In this document: piece after piece, positions 25,101-40,100 of the stretch | Position numbering within the stretch: position 1 is the first letter of the stretch | Layout: each line of letters opens with the position of its first letter | From: Hydractinia symbiolongicarpus | Lineage: Eukaryota > Cnidaria > Hydrozoa > Anthoathecata > Hydractiniidae | Direction of reading: 5' to 3' | Assembly (NCBI RefSeq): GCF_029227915.1 | Contig: NC_079884.1 | Span: 8,864,001-8,928,000, forward strand | Length of the DNA: 64,000 nt | Translations under genes and position numbers: made by a program | The notes under the pieces: generated by a model | The model's database searches: none | Told to the model about the DNA's origin: nothing | What the model saw: only the letters and a program-made list of their open reading frames with translations

Positions 25101-28100
25101 ATATTGCTTATTTATAATGTCGAGAGAAATTGCGAAAATGACGTGAAAAACAAGAAAGTTTCTGCCTACAAAAGTTTTTGCACTTAAAGTAGATGTTTTG
25201 AAACCGAGTTTCAGTTGGGTATATTCTTTAAAAGGCTTAGCTACACAAAACGAAGACGCCTAAATAGTAACCGTGATTAGCAAGATGGAAAAAGACTTAT
25301 GGATTTTTCTACTGGCTAACAACTAGGGGGGGATTTTTATTAAAACAAACAAACATCATATCTGAAGTCACACTAAGTGTGAATAAAAAGTGGATTTATC
25401 ATTGAGAATTTCTCATACAAATCCTTAAGTTCAACTTGTAAAAGTACCTTTAGAGTCCCTTTAAGCTGTATTGGGAAATAAATAATAAATAGTATGTATT
25501 ATTGAAAGTTTTTTTGCAAGCCAACTAACAAATTCAAAATTGCAAGGTGTTTAGCAAAAAGTCACAAGGCCAGGTACAATGGTGTAAACCAGCACCATTT
25601 TAAAAATGTTTTAATTTCGTCTCTACATTATAACAATTAATAAAGATTGAATGTATAGCATTGTGCAGGTCAAAGGTTATAAAAATAAAAAATATTAGAA
25701 GTTTTGGTAGCACACCAAGGGGTTTGTTGAAAACTTACCTTCCATCCACAATTTCCCTAACCATCCATTTATCAATAACCTCTAGCATTCGTATAAAGAC
25801 AACAATTTCTAGTTTATCCTGACCCGGTTGGTCACAACATAATAACGTCAACATTTCAGAATGGTTTGAGATATGGGAGGCAACATGATCTACCCAGAAT
25901 AAACAAAAGGTTGATTTTCCAACCGCTTTCAAATTTTCAAACTCTGTCTGAAAATTTTCTTGCATCCATGGTAGTAACTCAGCACAGATATCAGCCAAGG
26001 TTCGGATAGAACGTTTTAACGAAGCTGCATATGTTATAAATGGTGGCTCTAATTGGAAAGAGTGATAAAAATTATTAAAATACGAAAAAAACCTTTAAAG
26101 AGATCAACGGCTGGTGCTGTTCTGGAAATTAAATTGGGGAATCAGCCTCCCTGCAGCAGTAATTAAAATTTTGTTATATCAATCCTGAGAAAATAAATTG
26201 TTAATTAATTAAACTTTATAGAATGTGTAAAATGTATAGAATTTGATTTTTACGAGAGTGGCAACAGAAGCTTTGAAAAAATTCCATGACCAGTGAGCAA
26301 AGCAAAAAAAAATTTTTTTAAGGTTATAAGGTAAATAATAATAAACCTCATGGTCACAATATCATTAAGTTAAGAAGATGAGCAACAGTAAACAACTGAA
26401 AAGTAGGTTGAAATAAAAAACTGGTGTATCAGTTACGTAAAAAAAAATCTTGATGCAGGCACATAAAGTTAATTTGAGGGTTGTGCATAATTTATTTCCC
26501 AAAAACCCAGGTCAAACTTACTTTTTTTCATCGCATATTTAAAAATGATTACATCAAAGATTAGGGTGGCACAGATTCAAAACGTCATAATTTTAGGAGA
26601 ATTTAGGAGTTAATAGGGTAAGATTTTAGGAAATTTTGTCAAAATATTAGAAGGAAATGAAGAGCTACTGCTAATCAAGCCTTTCCTCTCTGAATGTCAG
26701 AGGCCGTTGTCACATAAAACATAAACACAAAAAATCAATGCTGCCATATACAATTTTAGTAGATTTTAGGAGGTGTGGTCGTCCTGAAAATGTGTTCACG
26801 TATTAAGTAAATAAAATTTTGTTTGTCTCACAAGAGTGTAAGTAAACATTAAATATTGTTGAGTTTAAAGTCAAGCTAACTTTTAAACAAGCTTAAGAAT
26901 AAGCAAGAGCCACTATTTTTTTAACTAAATTTGTTGATATAATTTAGAAATCAAAATCAAATTTTGAAGGACCTCAATTTTGTCTATTTTAAATGTGTAG
27001 AGAGACACGGCATGATTAAACAAGTGCTTCACTAGACTCTCAACACTAATGTAAAAACATGTGCATGTTAAGTGAATGCTCTGCCTCAACTCATGAAAAT
27101 AATACAAAGATTATGAAGTTTATATTTAATTCTTACCATTACAAGTGATATCCAGATGGGAAGAAACAACATTGCTTATACCAGCTGTAATCATCTCTGC
27201 GATGTGTGCATTCTTTTTACCAGCATATATTGTTAATTCATGAAATAATAAGGGTATAAAAGCGGAATTTGTTTTAGCTTCAAGCTGATTCCATTTCTTC
27301 ATGGCTTCCTTAAAACCAACTGGTAAAACTAATGAAAACAAAATAGTTTTGATTTAAATATTGTAACCTTGGTGACTACTGGTTGATTACTTGTCAACTG
27401 TTTATAAGTTTTTTTTTCTTTCTGTTTTTCTTTCTTAAAAAAAACAACAACAACAGAACATAAAGAAAATGCATATAGCATACCCTTTATAAGACCATTA
27501 GTGGTTTCGTGTGAACTATTCAGTCCAGTTTCTGGTTCAGGCAAATCAATCCCAACAATATCCATGTAAAATTCAAACTGCTCTTCAGATAAATCCCCCT
27601 CGTCAAATGTTGCTTGCTTGATTATTAGCTCTCTGGCAAGAAAAGTGTAAAACATGTATAAGAAATAAAATAGGTAAAAAACTGAAAAAACAAACAAACT
27701 GATATTTTTTGACATTATTAAATAATAATTATTGAAAATTTATTCTTATAATAATTAATGCATGTTCTAATAATGAGCACATCATATTGCAGAATTGTAG
27801 GTTACCTAACAACCGCCCTCGAAAATTTTTGACAACGTTATATAAATATCATCACGTGGTCCATTATTGGCAAGTTTTATGAACAAAACATCACCTGGGC
27901 ATAAGTTATAGAGGTTGAGCATCAGATTTACAAAGTCTTGACAACACCCAGAAAAAATATGGTAGATAGTAGAAAAATACATACTTTGACTTTTCGACTT
28001 CAACTTGCAACAAGTAAATGATATCAAGGAGAAGTGTTTTCAGCCCTTCTCCATTGGTGATTTTCTCCTTCTGTTCCAGTACATACTTTTTAATTAACAA

Positions 28101-31100
28101 CCACAAGAACATAACCAACCCATCTGCAACCATGTATGGGGTAAAATGCAGAGCATTCTCGCAACTGAAGAGTTTTGTGACAAGTGTTATCAAGTCAGAG
28201 CAGAAACGAATAACAGTATTCGGATCTTCGGAAACACTCGGCATTACATTTGAAATATTATTTAGTTCTTTTGCTTTGTCCTCTTCAGAGATATCATTAG
28301 AATGTGCAATCTAAAAAAGAAAACATAAAAAAAAGTGAAAGGTGATTTTTTTTAAATAATGCTTCATACATTATCAATCTACACTGATACTAATAAAATT
28401 CCTTCGCATTTCTCTTTAATATCATTGTGATGGTAGACTATGTCTTAAATTGGTGAAAAAATGTATGTACTATTGCACTACAGTGTAATCAATCACCTTA
28501 AAAAATACTTAATTTTCCTAATATCAAAAAAGATAACAAATAGAAAAAAAAGGAAATAAACATATCCAGTTTGGGAGTTACAGATGTGACAATATAGGGT
28601 AACAAAATACTTAGTGTATTACACATAAGCGACATGAAACTTATTTCTGAATAAAATACCATAGCAGCGAGAAATTTCATGCTTCTGTAACAGGTTACAT
28701 GTTTCAGATGACATGACATTTCATGCAAGCAAGATCTAGTGACTGTCTTCAGAACGGGCATTAAATCTTATGCCAGCATGAATATAACAGATTTTTGCAT
28801 ATATTTCAATATTATACTTTCATCTTGGCAGATCATTCCAAAAGTTGTTTACGCTGCAGCTTGTGTTGTAACCTGTACAATATGGTATTGTGCTGCAACA
28901 TCATCATAACTTTGGAAGGATTTCGCACCCAAAAATGATATTAATCAGACGGAATAAAAGCGCCAGCATGAATTCTATATCGGCAATGACGTATCCAGAG
29001 TATTTTTGGGACTACCGATTTCTTATACCCAACTTTTGGTTAGGTTATTATGCCCGTGAGATACGACCATGGTTGGTGCCAAAGTGAAAATTGTGGGGTT
29101 TGAGGTTCCTAAATCGCTGAAAAATGGCTTTGCGGCACTCAAAACAGCAAAATTTTGTACAGTTATTACTTGCATTCTATTATATAATTTTTTATATTTT
29201 TCGTTTTTAGTCTTTGTTGCTGATAAATACCTGTTCACAGAATTAATACTTACAATATAAATATATAAGCCACCTGTTATTTATATAATGGGGACACAAC
29301 ACGACACAACACGGTCTGTTCATTGTAGATTTATTTGAGAACCTGTTCAAAGTCATATTCCATATTTTTCTTTACTCTCTTACGGTAGTGATGGTTTATT
29401 AAACTCGCTAAAGGAAAAAAGAAAACTTCCCATGTTTCATAACCTGTAAGGGGTTCAGCAAACTTGCAAAGGAAAAGAGAAAATTTGGAGGTGTTTCGAA
29501 AAGGTTTTTAACCATTTACCACGTGTCAAGGCCTCAAAATGGTGGTCAATATAAAGTGTTATTAAATCTGCTACATTTGCCAAACTTGTTTCCAGGACTT
29601 TTTTCTCCTAATGTTTAACTGGGAAAAAGAGGAGACGTAAACGTCAGGAAAGAACAAAGCTGCAAAATTTTTATTTGACCAATTTTGAACATCGTGTACA
29701 AAATAGATAATAAAAATCCTGTTTACTTTTGTTTAATCCTGTTTAATCTCCAGGGCTGTATTGATTTCAAGGAAAAACCGTTCACTAGCCTACGTTCGAG
29801 GTAGCGATGGGTCTATATCATAGGCTGAAGCTATTGTTCACTCGACTTATTTTGAAATGGCCGAGTGAGTAAAGATGGTGGTAGGCTCGTGAATTCAAAA
29901 CATTCAAATGTTACGAATGTGATCCCATGTACATCAAATATCGTAAATCTCCAAATAAACGCATCCCATCTTTTAAACGCCTCCCTCTAATAAACGCCCC
30001 CCTTAAAATCCGAAATATTTTATAAATGCCCCCCTCTTTTAAACGCCCCACTCTATTAAACGCCCTCCCTCGAGAGGGGCGTTTTATAGAAGCACTTTTA
30101 ATAAACCCCTTAATAAATCCCTACTGGCAAAGGGGTCAACCCCTATTATGTAATAGCTTATAGATGATACAAGAGAAGGAATAGAAACCAATTAATGACG
30201 AATTTTTTTTTTTAAGAAATTACAGGAAACTTCTGGTATAAAGACTTTTTTTGGTGAATAAGTTCCAAGGTTTTGTAAATGTCCTTTCATTGATGTAGCT
30301 GCTCGTCCAACACACATGAAATCCGTTTGGATTTGGTGAAACAATCAAATTTACCAGAAACGACCAAACCAATTTTGTGCTTACGTTTACTCATCACTGT
30401 CACATTTATAAAGTTGTTTGGGTCAGCGTTCAAAAAATGATAGACGGTATCAAATTGAAACCATATATCGTTTTTTCCAGAGCTAAACAAGAGTCAGCTG
30501 CATTAAATGAAGAGTTCAAAACAAAATGTATCGTTGCATCATCAGGCAATGGTTAGATGAACGAGGAACTTACGCTACAGTGGTGCAAACAAGTTGTTGG
30601 ATCTTTCTCCTTCGGTAAAAGGCATCTTGTGTGGGATACATTCGAAGCTCATATGACCGACGAGGTTAAAGTTTCATTGAAAAAAATGAAAGTCGAAAGT
30701 GCTCTAATTCCAGGTGGGTGTGCAAAGTACATTCAGGCCCCAGATGTGTACTGGAATAAACCGTTTAAAGGGTTTATTTCTGATATGTACGATGAATCGT
30801 TGGCTAAAGGTGTCCACCAATATACGGTAGGAGGAAACATGAAACAATCCCCCCGACGTACAGTTGTAGAATGGATTTTATGTGCTTGGGAAATGATAAA
30901 AAAAGATCTCATTACTGATTCATTTAAAGGTTGTGCCCTAAATCTAAAAAACGACGGGAGTGAAGACAACAAGATTCATTGCTTTAAAAGTACCCAACCT
31001 TGTTCTGCCAGTGCATCAGTTTTGGAAGACCAAACTAAGGTGGTAAATAATACCAATGCTAATGAAATTAATCCATTCAAACCTACCGATTCTGACATCG

Positions 31101-34100
31101 AGGATGCGAATGATCCTGGTAATCTTCTAGATGAAGATGAAGAAGAAGATGATTTTTTAAATGTTGTGGTTAAGAAATATAACTGAAATTAAATAAACGC
31201 CTCCCTCCTTTAAACGCCTCTAATAAACGCCCCCTCAAAACTCAGAAAATTAAATAAACGCCCCAGGTGTTTATTTGGAGATTTACGGTACAAGCAGTTT
31301 AATTGTTTTGAAGGTTCGCCAATTTGCTGAAGAAAAAAATACTACTTAGAGTTTATATTTACTTAATTTACTAGTTTTTTTCTTTGCATTTTTTATTTTT
31401 TTGGGATAAGAATTTGGGATCCCATACCGGTAAACCAGTAGCAAAACCTCTCTGGATACGTCGGTGATCAGTACATAAACTTTATGCTGGCATCAGTTTC
31501 ACGTTGTTTACATGTAGTACCATACTCTTGAAATATGAAAGACAACTGGAAAGCATTAATACATACATTAATAGTAGCTATATCTTCTTTTAAAAGCTGC
31601 AAATATGGCATCCATTTGAGATACTGTAAGTAGGGTTCCTGATCCACTGAAAGCTAAAATAAGAGATGCACATTTTTTTTAAAAAACAATTTGACTTATT
31701 TTTAAATTAACTTTTTTGTTATTTTGGGATTACAAAGTCTCCCCTATTGTCAATATTTGTTTTCAATAAATGCTTTCAATAATTAGATGAGTTGTCAATC
31801 AATTAGCTAATTAAGCAGGTACTGCATAATATAATAATGTTAAGTTCTAAGCATCATCTGTTCCTATTAGAGAATGTTAGAAAAATTTATACTTGCCGCA
31901 TTTGAAGGTAATTTTATGTTAAAAAAATTACGCAGCATTGAAATTATTTTGTGCTACTCGCAACTAGAATCCAATAATGCATTAGGTATTATTTTTAGCT
32001 GTGAACATCTATATGTTATTCTTAGCTGATGTTGCAGTAACATGCTAAACAGTTTTAAATGATAGCACAGAAAAACATGATACCTCCGTGAAATCCTTTA
32101 TTGCTAATAATGTTGTTGCTGGTACAGGTAATTTTTTCAACATCTCCCACATACGCAAGAATGTGTTTCGTGTACCCAAAACATGAACTAACTGATCGCA
32201 ACTCTGATCACTAACTTCTGCTAGTATATTCGTTGTGAGCTTCATAAACGCGTAATAAAACGAGATGTAATCATTCTCTGATGAATGCAGCAGTAGATTT
32301 GTGGCCTAAAAGATTAAGACTCTTTAATAATTAAGTGTTCATTAGATTTAACATAGATTAGTCTGTGGAAGAATTTACAAGATATTTTTGTGCATTCTAA
32401 GTGTATTTTTGAATTATTCTTTAAGGGATCCAAAATAAGTCTGTGTGCAATCATTTTAAATAGAAAAAATATGGGTATTAATTGGGTACACAATTTTTTT
32501 TCAACAATTCTAGTTTGAAAAAAATTTTGTTTAGTGAAGTTTTCTTAGAATTATTAGTAAAAAATTTTAATTTTATAACACCAAAATATTTTAAGGTATT
32601 AAAGGTGGCAATAACCCTTCTAAAAAAGGTTAAACATTATTTTCAGACTATATCAATATTTTTCTATTATAACCCTCTTGTCACGATTTTAATATAATAC
32701 TATTATCTTTCGCTAAAACTATTCAGCTTCAACAATTCCTTTTTAAAGTCTAAACATCAAAAATAATTATTTCAGCTGATTATGCTACGTACATGTAAAA
32801 TTACACAGAAAAGATGACGTAATAATTAAAGAAGAACATTAATAATAACATCAAAAACAACAGAAATTTATCATGACTCACATAGTACCCACTGCAACTT
32901 CTGGATTTGGTTAAATAAAGTTCATTTTAAAACAGAAGCAGATGAAGAATCACAAGGTAGTATGAAGCTAGAGCTCGTCAAAGCAATTTTTGTTTCTTAT
33001 TTATCATACATTTTTAACTGTAAACTTCTGCTGACTCAGCATTTTAGATAATAAGTCCAAATCATTTTTACACAACTTAAGGTCCATATTTTCAAGAAAT
33101 AGTGAAGAATTCCATACATAAAACACTGAGTAAATAATGCAGCTGTTTGCACAGCTAAAAAAAGGGTACTAACTTAAAAGGTTTTTAAGTACACCTAGTC
33201 TGACTTAAAGGGAACCTATAACGTAAGTCTAACATCATTTTATACCTAAGATTCCCTTTAAAGATTTTCAAGTCTAGTCTGATTTCAAGGTTTTCATGGT
33301 CTGACAGAAAAAAAAATTGACAAAAAAAAGTTGCACAGGTTTATCCTAAAACAAAAGTTTGTAAACATTTGTACACATCATTCTTACCTCAATATCTAAA
33401 TTAACTCGATTGCCTATAAAAACATCGTAGAAATACGGATTCGGATTATCTGGCATGACTTCAGGACTCTTGATCAAGTTATTTTTGAAAATCTCATGCT
33501 CGCCAAAAAAACTTTCTGCATACATAGGCATGTACTTCTCCTCTGATGTGTCATACGATAAAACATTATGTTGAACCTAGCAAAAAAAAGGACGATAGAA
33601 AAGAGACATAAACACTTTTGAAGACAAATTTGCAAATCCAGAATACAGATTTTTGAACAATTCAAAAAAGTCTAAATCTTTGTACATTAGTTTAGGTTTC
33701 ATGTGCATTGTAGCAAGCATTATCACTTTTCACCTTAGAGTTTCTTGTAAAACAGGGAAAAAATTTGAAGAAGCTAATTTAATTAAAAAATTTTTAATAG
33801 TTCCTCACTATAAGGCTAGGAAAACATTTCAATTACAAAAAATCACAGAGAAATATATTTTTCTAAATTGAAATTTTTGTTTTTAAGATTTACTTTCTCT
33901 TTGTTTTATTAGATTTCAACTAAATCTTAAAGGATTGAAGATTCGTCTTAAAACATGGCATGGTCTTCTTACATGGTCTTCTTCAAAAAAATATTCCCCC
34001 ATCCTGAGAGTCAAACAGAAAGTTCAAAGCCACTCATTATTGTTTATTATATATTAGCATAGTTTTCATTATATATAAAAAAAGCTAATTTTAAACAAAC

Positions 34101-37100
34101 ATTACCTGTGTGGATAAAATATCAGATGGTGGTTCTGAATAATGATGTATGAAGAAATTAAAAATCAACATCAAATAACTACAATGTGGTGGAGATACAA
34201 TGATATTTTCTGCCAGTAATGTAACTCCTCTCAAGCATTGTAAAAAGATTTCTTTTTTGTCGCTTGCTGGAAGTAATTGGAATAAAAGACACAATACTTG
34301 CATGTATTCAACGTTGACATCTATGAAGAAAAAAAAAATTGTTAGCAGTAACAGTTTTTGTAGATGCATTATAAGAATTTCTTGTCTTGTAAGTTGTTAA
34401 CATATAAATTTAATTTTTACTTTATATAACGGAATATGTTGAAGGACAGGAAAAAGGGGTAGATATGAAATAAAACACAAAGGAAGCTATCTGCATTATT
34501 TAGTTGTTTTTCTGTCAATTATGGGGGCCTATTATATGGGGTTGGTAACTCATCTCAAACTGTAATGGGAAAGGGGTGGAATAAGATGTAAAAAAAAATC
34601 ATAAATTATTTAGCTGGGAGGAAATCTATTAGCACCAGAGAGTAATTAAAAAGTTATCATCAAGAACAAAAAAATGAAAATTCACCAATTTGTTCCAAGA
34701 ATTCAAAATTTCTAGAGCAATAAAAAACCAAAAATATGAGAAATATGCAATTGCATTTTATTTATAAAAAATGGATTTCATATACATCACAAGTAAAGTA
34801 ACTCAATAACATTTTATAATATTACTTCAGATTTACTTCATTATTTTCCTAAATTGTAAAATTTCCAGGTTATTTGTAATCCTGATAAAGAACACACGTA
34901 AGAAGTTTGAACATATTAAAAACAATAAACATACAATTTTTGTTGTTTTCGCTCACTGCATTGATCAAAGATGTTAGGAACAAGTTCCAAGCTTGAGTTG
35001 CATAAAGTCGTTTTTCAGATTTTTCTTTGTTTGCAAGCTCCAGTAACGCAACTCTTGCAAAAATTGACAGCACATATCTGCTAAACTTTAATGGCCATGT
35101 GTCAGGTTGAGATGGATCCAGACTTAGTACTCTCAAAAACTTCTTCTGTAGGATGAAATAATTAATGAAAATTAAAAGAAAAATTAATTAAATGATTTAA
35201 ATGAATTAAATCATTTAAATCATTTCTGGGTAGTTAGACTTTAAAGAGACATCTTAGAGGTTTATAATGTCAATATTAATAAAAATTATCTTATTTTTCT
35301 GTCAGCAGTGTTAAAAGTTATAATTTTAAAGGGTAGAACATGTTAAGAATGAAATGTGTGTACTGAACTTCCAATACTATTTACTGGTGATAAAACATGT
35401 GCATCTGATAAAAGTTATGTGATCAAGACTAATGTTTTTATTATATATCAAGATTATATTATATAGATTAGATATTATTATGCATCAGGATTAGAATAAA
35501 AGGAATATAGGACAAGACCTTGCACTTCCACATGGCACACAATATTGATTATTTCAAAAATTTTTGATACCAAAACTTCAAGGTAATAACAATCCTATCA
35601 TTAGCAGGACAAGTGTGGTTATAAATATGTTAAAGCAAAAACTGCTGGACAATTTTATAACAATTTACAGCAACTCTAAAATACAAAGTATTTCTACAAT
35701 TTTGTAACAAAATACACTGAAGTTTGGAATGTTGCTTTTTTACGAAAAATATGAGGATATTTAACCTTTGTAACTACGGGTGGCCCAACCAGGATTGTTT
35801 ACTTCCATTCACAAAAAATAACCAAACAAAAAATAGTTTTACCAAGTTGGTATCATCAAGATCTTTATCTGTAATGATAGTACAAAGCATTTTTGTGACA
35901 TGTGCAACAACCTCATTCTTCTCGTTGTCACTTTCTTTCAGGAGATTGGCTAGTTTTGTTATTTTTTGCTCAGAAAATGCGGATGTTATCGTCTCCTTAA
36001 AACCACTTGTGCTGCAGATAGGAAAGAACTTGATAGTAAAATCCAATAAACTGCCAGCAAGCAACGTGAACTATAAAAATTTGAATAAATGTTAATTATT
36101 AAGATTTTTGATTAAATTCAAATCTACAGAAAATACGCCAATGTTAAAACACATTATTATTACCAACTTAATCAAATCTTGTTCAGCAAAACATTGTCAA
36201 ACAAACTAATGGTTTTTCGGCAGTTTAAAAACTTGGCTATACCATTGTAATGTCATAAGTTGTGCATTGAAATGACTGTTAATATTTTCCAACACAGGGT
36301 TCGAATTAGAAAAGTAAAGTCGGTTTGCAAAAATTTCAACGCTCTGTAACGAAGTAAACCACCATCTAGATCGCCATTCTTTGTTCTTAAACTTTGAAAT
36401 GCAATCTAAAATAGCTTTTCTATCATTCTTCCTTCTTTAACTTTTAAAATGCGATCTAAGAAAGCATTTCAATCATCACTTAAAAATATTCGATTCACAA
36501 TTTTATCATTTTCTTTGCAAAGTGATTCGCAAAAGTGGCATTTCGATTCACAAATTGCGAATTGCGAACTGCTAATTCGAACCCTGCAACATGTTCTTCA
36601 ATAACAATAATATGACAAAACCCATGGCTAATTTGACCAGTCAAAAAAAAATTACTGAAACCTTCAGGCACTCACAATTTCACCAGACTGGGCAAATGCA
36701 TCTTCTTTCTTCATTTCACTGGAAGTATCATCTAAGGTTTTGTCTGGATCAGAGATCGACTGTACAAAGAAATTTCCAAGCATTGAGCCTTCCTCTGCAG
36801 AACTTTCTTCTATAAGCATAATATTAACAGACTTAGACTATAATATTTTATTACACTCTATAATTTTACAACCCACTCTTCTTTTGAAATTACAATAGTT
36901 CAATAAAGGTGAAAGGTATATTGAAATCTGTTTTCCAAAAAATGACTGAACCATAGTAGAGAATCAAACCTTAAAATGGATATAAAATATAATAAAAAAT
37001 AATAAAAAATGCAGATATGGTAAATAAAACTGTAATATTTGAGTTTATAGCTAGTCTGAAACAATGCAACTACAAATAGAACATACAAACAATAAAATAA

Positions 37101-40100
37101 ATCTATGAAATTGATACCTTATGCAAGGTGACCAAATGTTAATCACTTTTTCAATGTAAATTTTGAGAGGGGATCTAATAGCAGTATTTTGCATTGTGAT
37201 TGTAAATACTGCCTGAGTGAATTTCTTAACTTGATACGATAGGCAAAAAATCAAACCTTCACTGCTATTATCAGTCTTCTTATTTTTTCCTGATTTATCA
37301 ATACTTTCTTCTGTCTCCAACTGATTCGCAAGCTTTGATAACACAATTCCCTAAAATGAATTTCAATTCAGTGATGAAGTAAAAGTGTGATTTAAAATAC
37401 ATGCAAACTTGTTTTTAGCAAAAAGAGATTTGAATTAGAAACAACTGACATTTTGTATTCGAACTGATTTGAAAAATATTGCACAAAAATATGAACAACA
37501 TATAACATCTCCTGAGCATCAATGTAAGACATACTTTTTCATTTGCAGCAAAGAAAAGGTCAAGCAATAACTCTGGAATAGGAATTAATGTTAATATGAA
37601 TTGAAGTCGCTGCACAGCTCCAGTCTTTGCAAAAACATCAAAAGTTTCCTGTTTTGTAGAAATAATAGAATCTCCAGTTGCTTCTATTTTCAATTCGTCA
37701 GCAAGATTTGACAGTAACAGAATGACGCGAGACGTCATGGTGACTAGCATAATGTTTAAACCTTCAAACCTATTAACAAAGCAAGAGAAATTAATTAAAA
37801 GAACTTTGAAACTATGAAAATTGTTTATGCAAGTTATAAAAACAATGTTCTTACCATTTCCAGTTGGAATTAACTTCATCTTTTTTTGTTTTAAAATCAA
37901 CATTAATCATGCACTTTAAGCTATTTAATATGATCACAACTGTTTTGACTTCTAAGTTTCGACTGATATAATTGTCTAGTCTTGGCGACATGGATAAGAT
38001 TGAAGATACATTGTCGAAGATTGCCAACTACAAATACATTAAAAAAGCCACACAAATTTGTTATATTGAGTTGTGTTAAACTAACATTATATTTTAACTG
38101 TCGTCACTACTTTAAATTTTTAAAACAAAAGATTACAATTCATATTTATTATTGGTAATTGGTTGAGATGTTTTAAAAAATTCATCAGTTAACTTACACT
38201 GTGCTCTGTTGCTTTCCAACCAAATTTCCTACAAAAGTCCTCCGAGCTCAAGGTAGTCCCATTTAGCAAGGAAACTTCAGTTTTATCAACAGTGTAGTAA
38301 CCAGATGCCACAAACAAGGCTGCTTTTAAACAACTTTCAACAAGTTGAAAAAGAATGTTTAAACTGTCATTTGTCAGTGATTCCATTATTTGCATTGTGA
38401 TAAATTCCCGTGTCAAGTTTAATTCTTCTGAAAGCTCTGATAACCTACAAGTAGTAATAAAAATCAGAAGTTTGTTAGAAAACATGCTGATTTCACTCAC
38501 ATAAATGTATTTTTTAGCACAACAATTAGCTCTGATATACAACAGGCCAAAGAAACTTAATTTTTAACTTTAATTACTAAGTGACTATAGTTACTCTTTT
38601 TAAATCCTCTTTTTTTCCTATCACTTCTCAATATTTCATTTTTACTTTATTTACAGTCAATTCTTTGCTTACTGTAAAACATGGATTAAACACCTAAAGC
38701 CGTTACTAAACTACCGTTCCATAGTATAAACTAGCTTTTTACTATTTATCGTGATTTTATGCATTGGGAAATACATGCCCGTGTTTGTATTCATAAAAAC
38801 ATCATACTTATAAATCATAACAATATTGTTAAAGTGAACAGTAAGATTTATATCATGTGTCATGTGACAAAATACCTTTCAATTATGATTTTTACAGATG
38901 TGTAGTTAGTGTTGAACACTTTGTCATAGTTTGATGCCATCTCATTTATACATTCCATTTTTGTCATTCCAGATAACAAAGTTCCCAAGTTTTTACCTTC
39001 ACGCAACATTTCACTTATGAATTCTTTAAAACTGGAAGATTCACCAAGGCTGAAGAGTTTTAAAAATACCAATTAAATGTTATAGTTTTATACTGGTTAT
39101 TTAACAGCTGTATGCTAAATGGCTGCATAATAAGATTACCTGTCTTGCAAGAGAAAGCTTGCAGGTGTTTTTGGTGGCATGAATGCTTGATACAGATCTT
39201 TTATATCACAAGGTGCTGGTGGCAGATCAACTTTAATGTCTCTGAAAGTAGATGGAACATCTAATTCCTTACATTGAAGAGCCACCAACTCGTCTTTTGA
39301 AAAGCAGGCATGAAACTTTAACAATCCTTCTGCAATTTGCAACAACTGAAACTAAGGAAAAACAAAAGACAACATGATGACAATATGACAATCGACAGAA
39401 AAATAAGAACATTGGGTTGTGCAAAACAAAAAAAGTACACAACCAAGTATTCCATATTGTAAAGATTACTCACTTGAGACAGTAACAAACCAGATGTTCC
39501 ATTTTTCAAATGATTCAGACAGTAGAGAAGAATAACTCTGTATGTCTTTTTTACAATAGCTTCACCCTTATAAACTGAAGTAAACACAAAAACAAAAATT
39601 AAGATCAAGCAACAAACAACTTTTTGCTACAAGTGTATATATAATCTAGCATTTTATAGTTACGTTACGCCAATTTAGCTTGAGAATACACAATACTAGG
39701 CTAAAAAAGTTGCAAGTAAGAAAATATCACACGTTCTTTGACAATGATGTAAGTTGTTATGTTAATCACAGATAATAAAATATATGAAAATTTCCTTTTT
39801 TCTTTTCAGTTTGTTAAAGCTAAAAAAGCTATGGAAAGAGAGGTGATGGCCGTAGTGCTGACACTAAATACTTTTTGAAACAGCTACCCTTGGGTGGAAA
39901 GTTACCCTTTTCAAGTGGACACAAAATGTGATAAAAATATGATTGCTTGAATTGGTGTCTGAAAAATGCTTTTCTGAATTCTTTTATGACAAAATTTCAT
40001 ATTCATTACGCCCTCTATCTACATAAAGTAAAAAAAGTTATATATTCCTACACGAATCTCCAACTACAGCCACCAAATTTGCTGATAATCCTATCACTTG

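Larger units (their letters stand above)
28990..31460. mobile_element. TIR transposon family 'CGTATCCAGAG', copy A, with nested pogo-like insertion
   Basis: Left end CGTATCCAGAG (28990-29000) and right end CTCTGGATACG (31450-31460) are perfect 11-bp inverted repeats; the similarity to copy B extends a little outside them. Without the nested pogo element it is ~1.1 kb. It aligns in inverted orientation with copy B (41329-42267) along its length. No transposase of its own is seen, so it is non-autonomous. It lies in UBR4 intron 16. Confidence 0.8.

Noticed and set aside
27806-28027. Open frame on the minus strand ([21 protein letters not shown]...) that looks protein-like, between UBR4 exons 17 and 18
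   Set aside because: Exon 17 splices directly to exon 18 in frame. This stretch needs an incompatible phase and ends in a stop at its only good donor.
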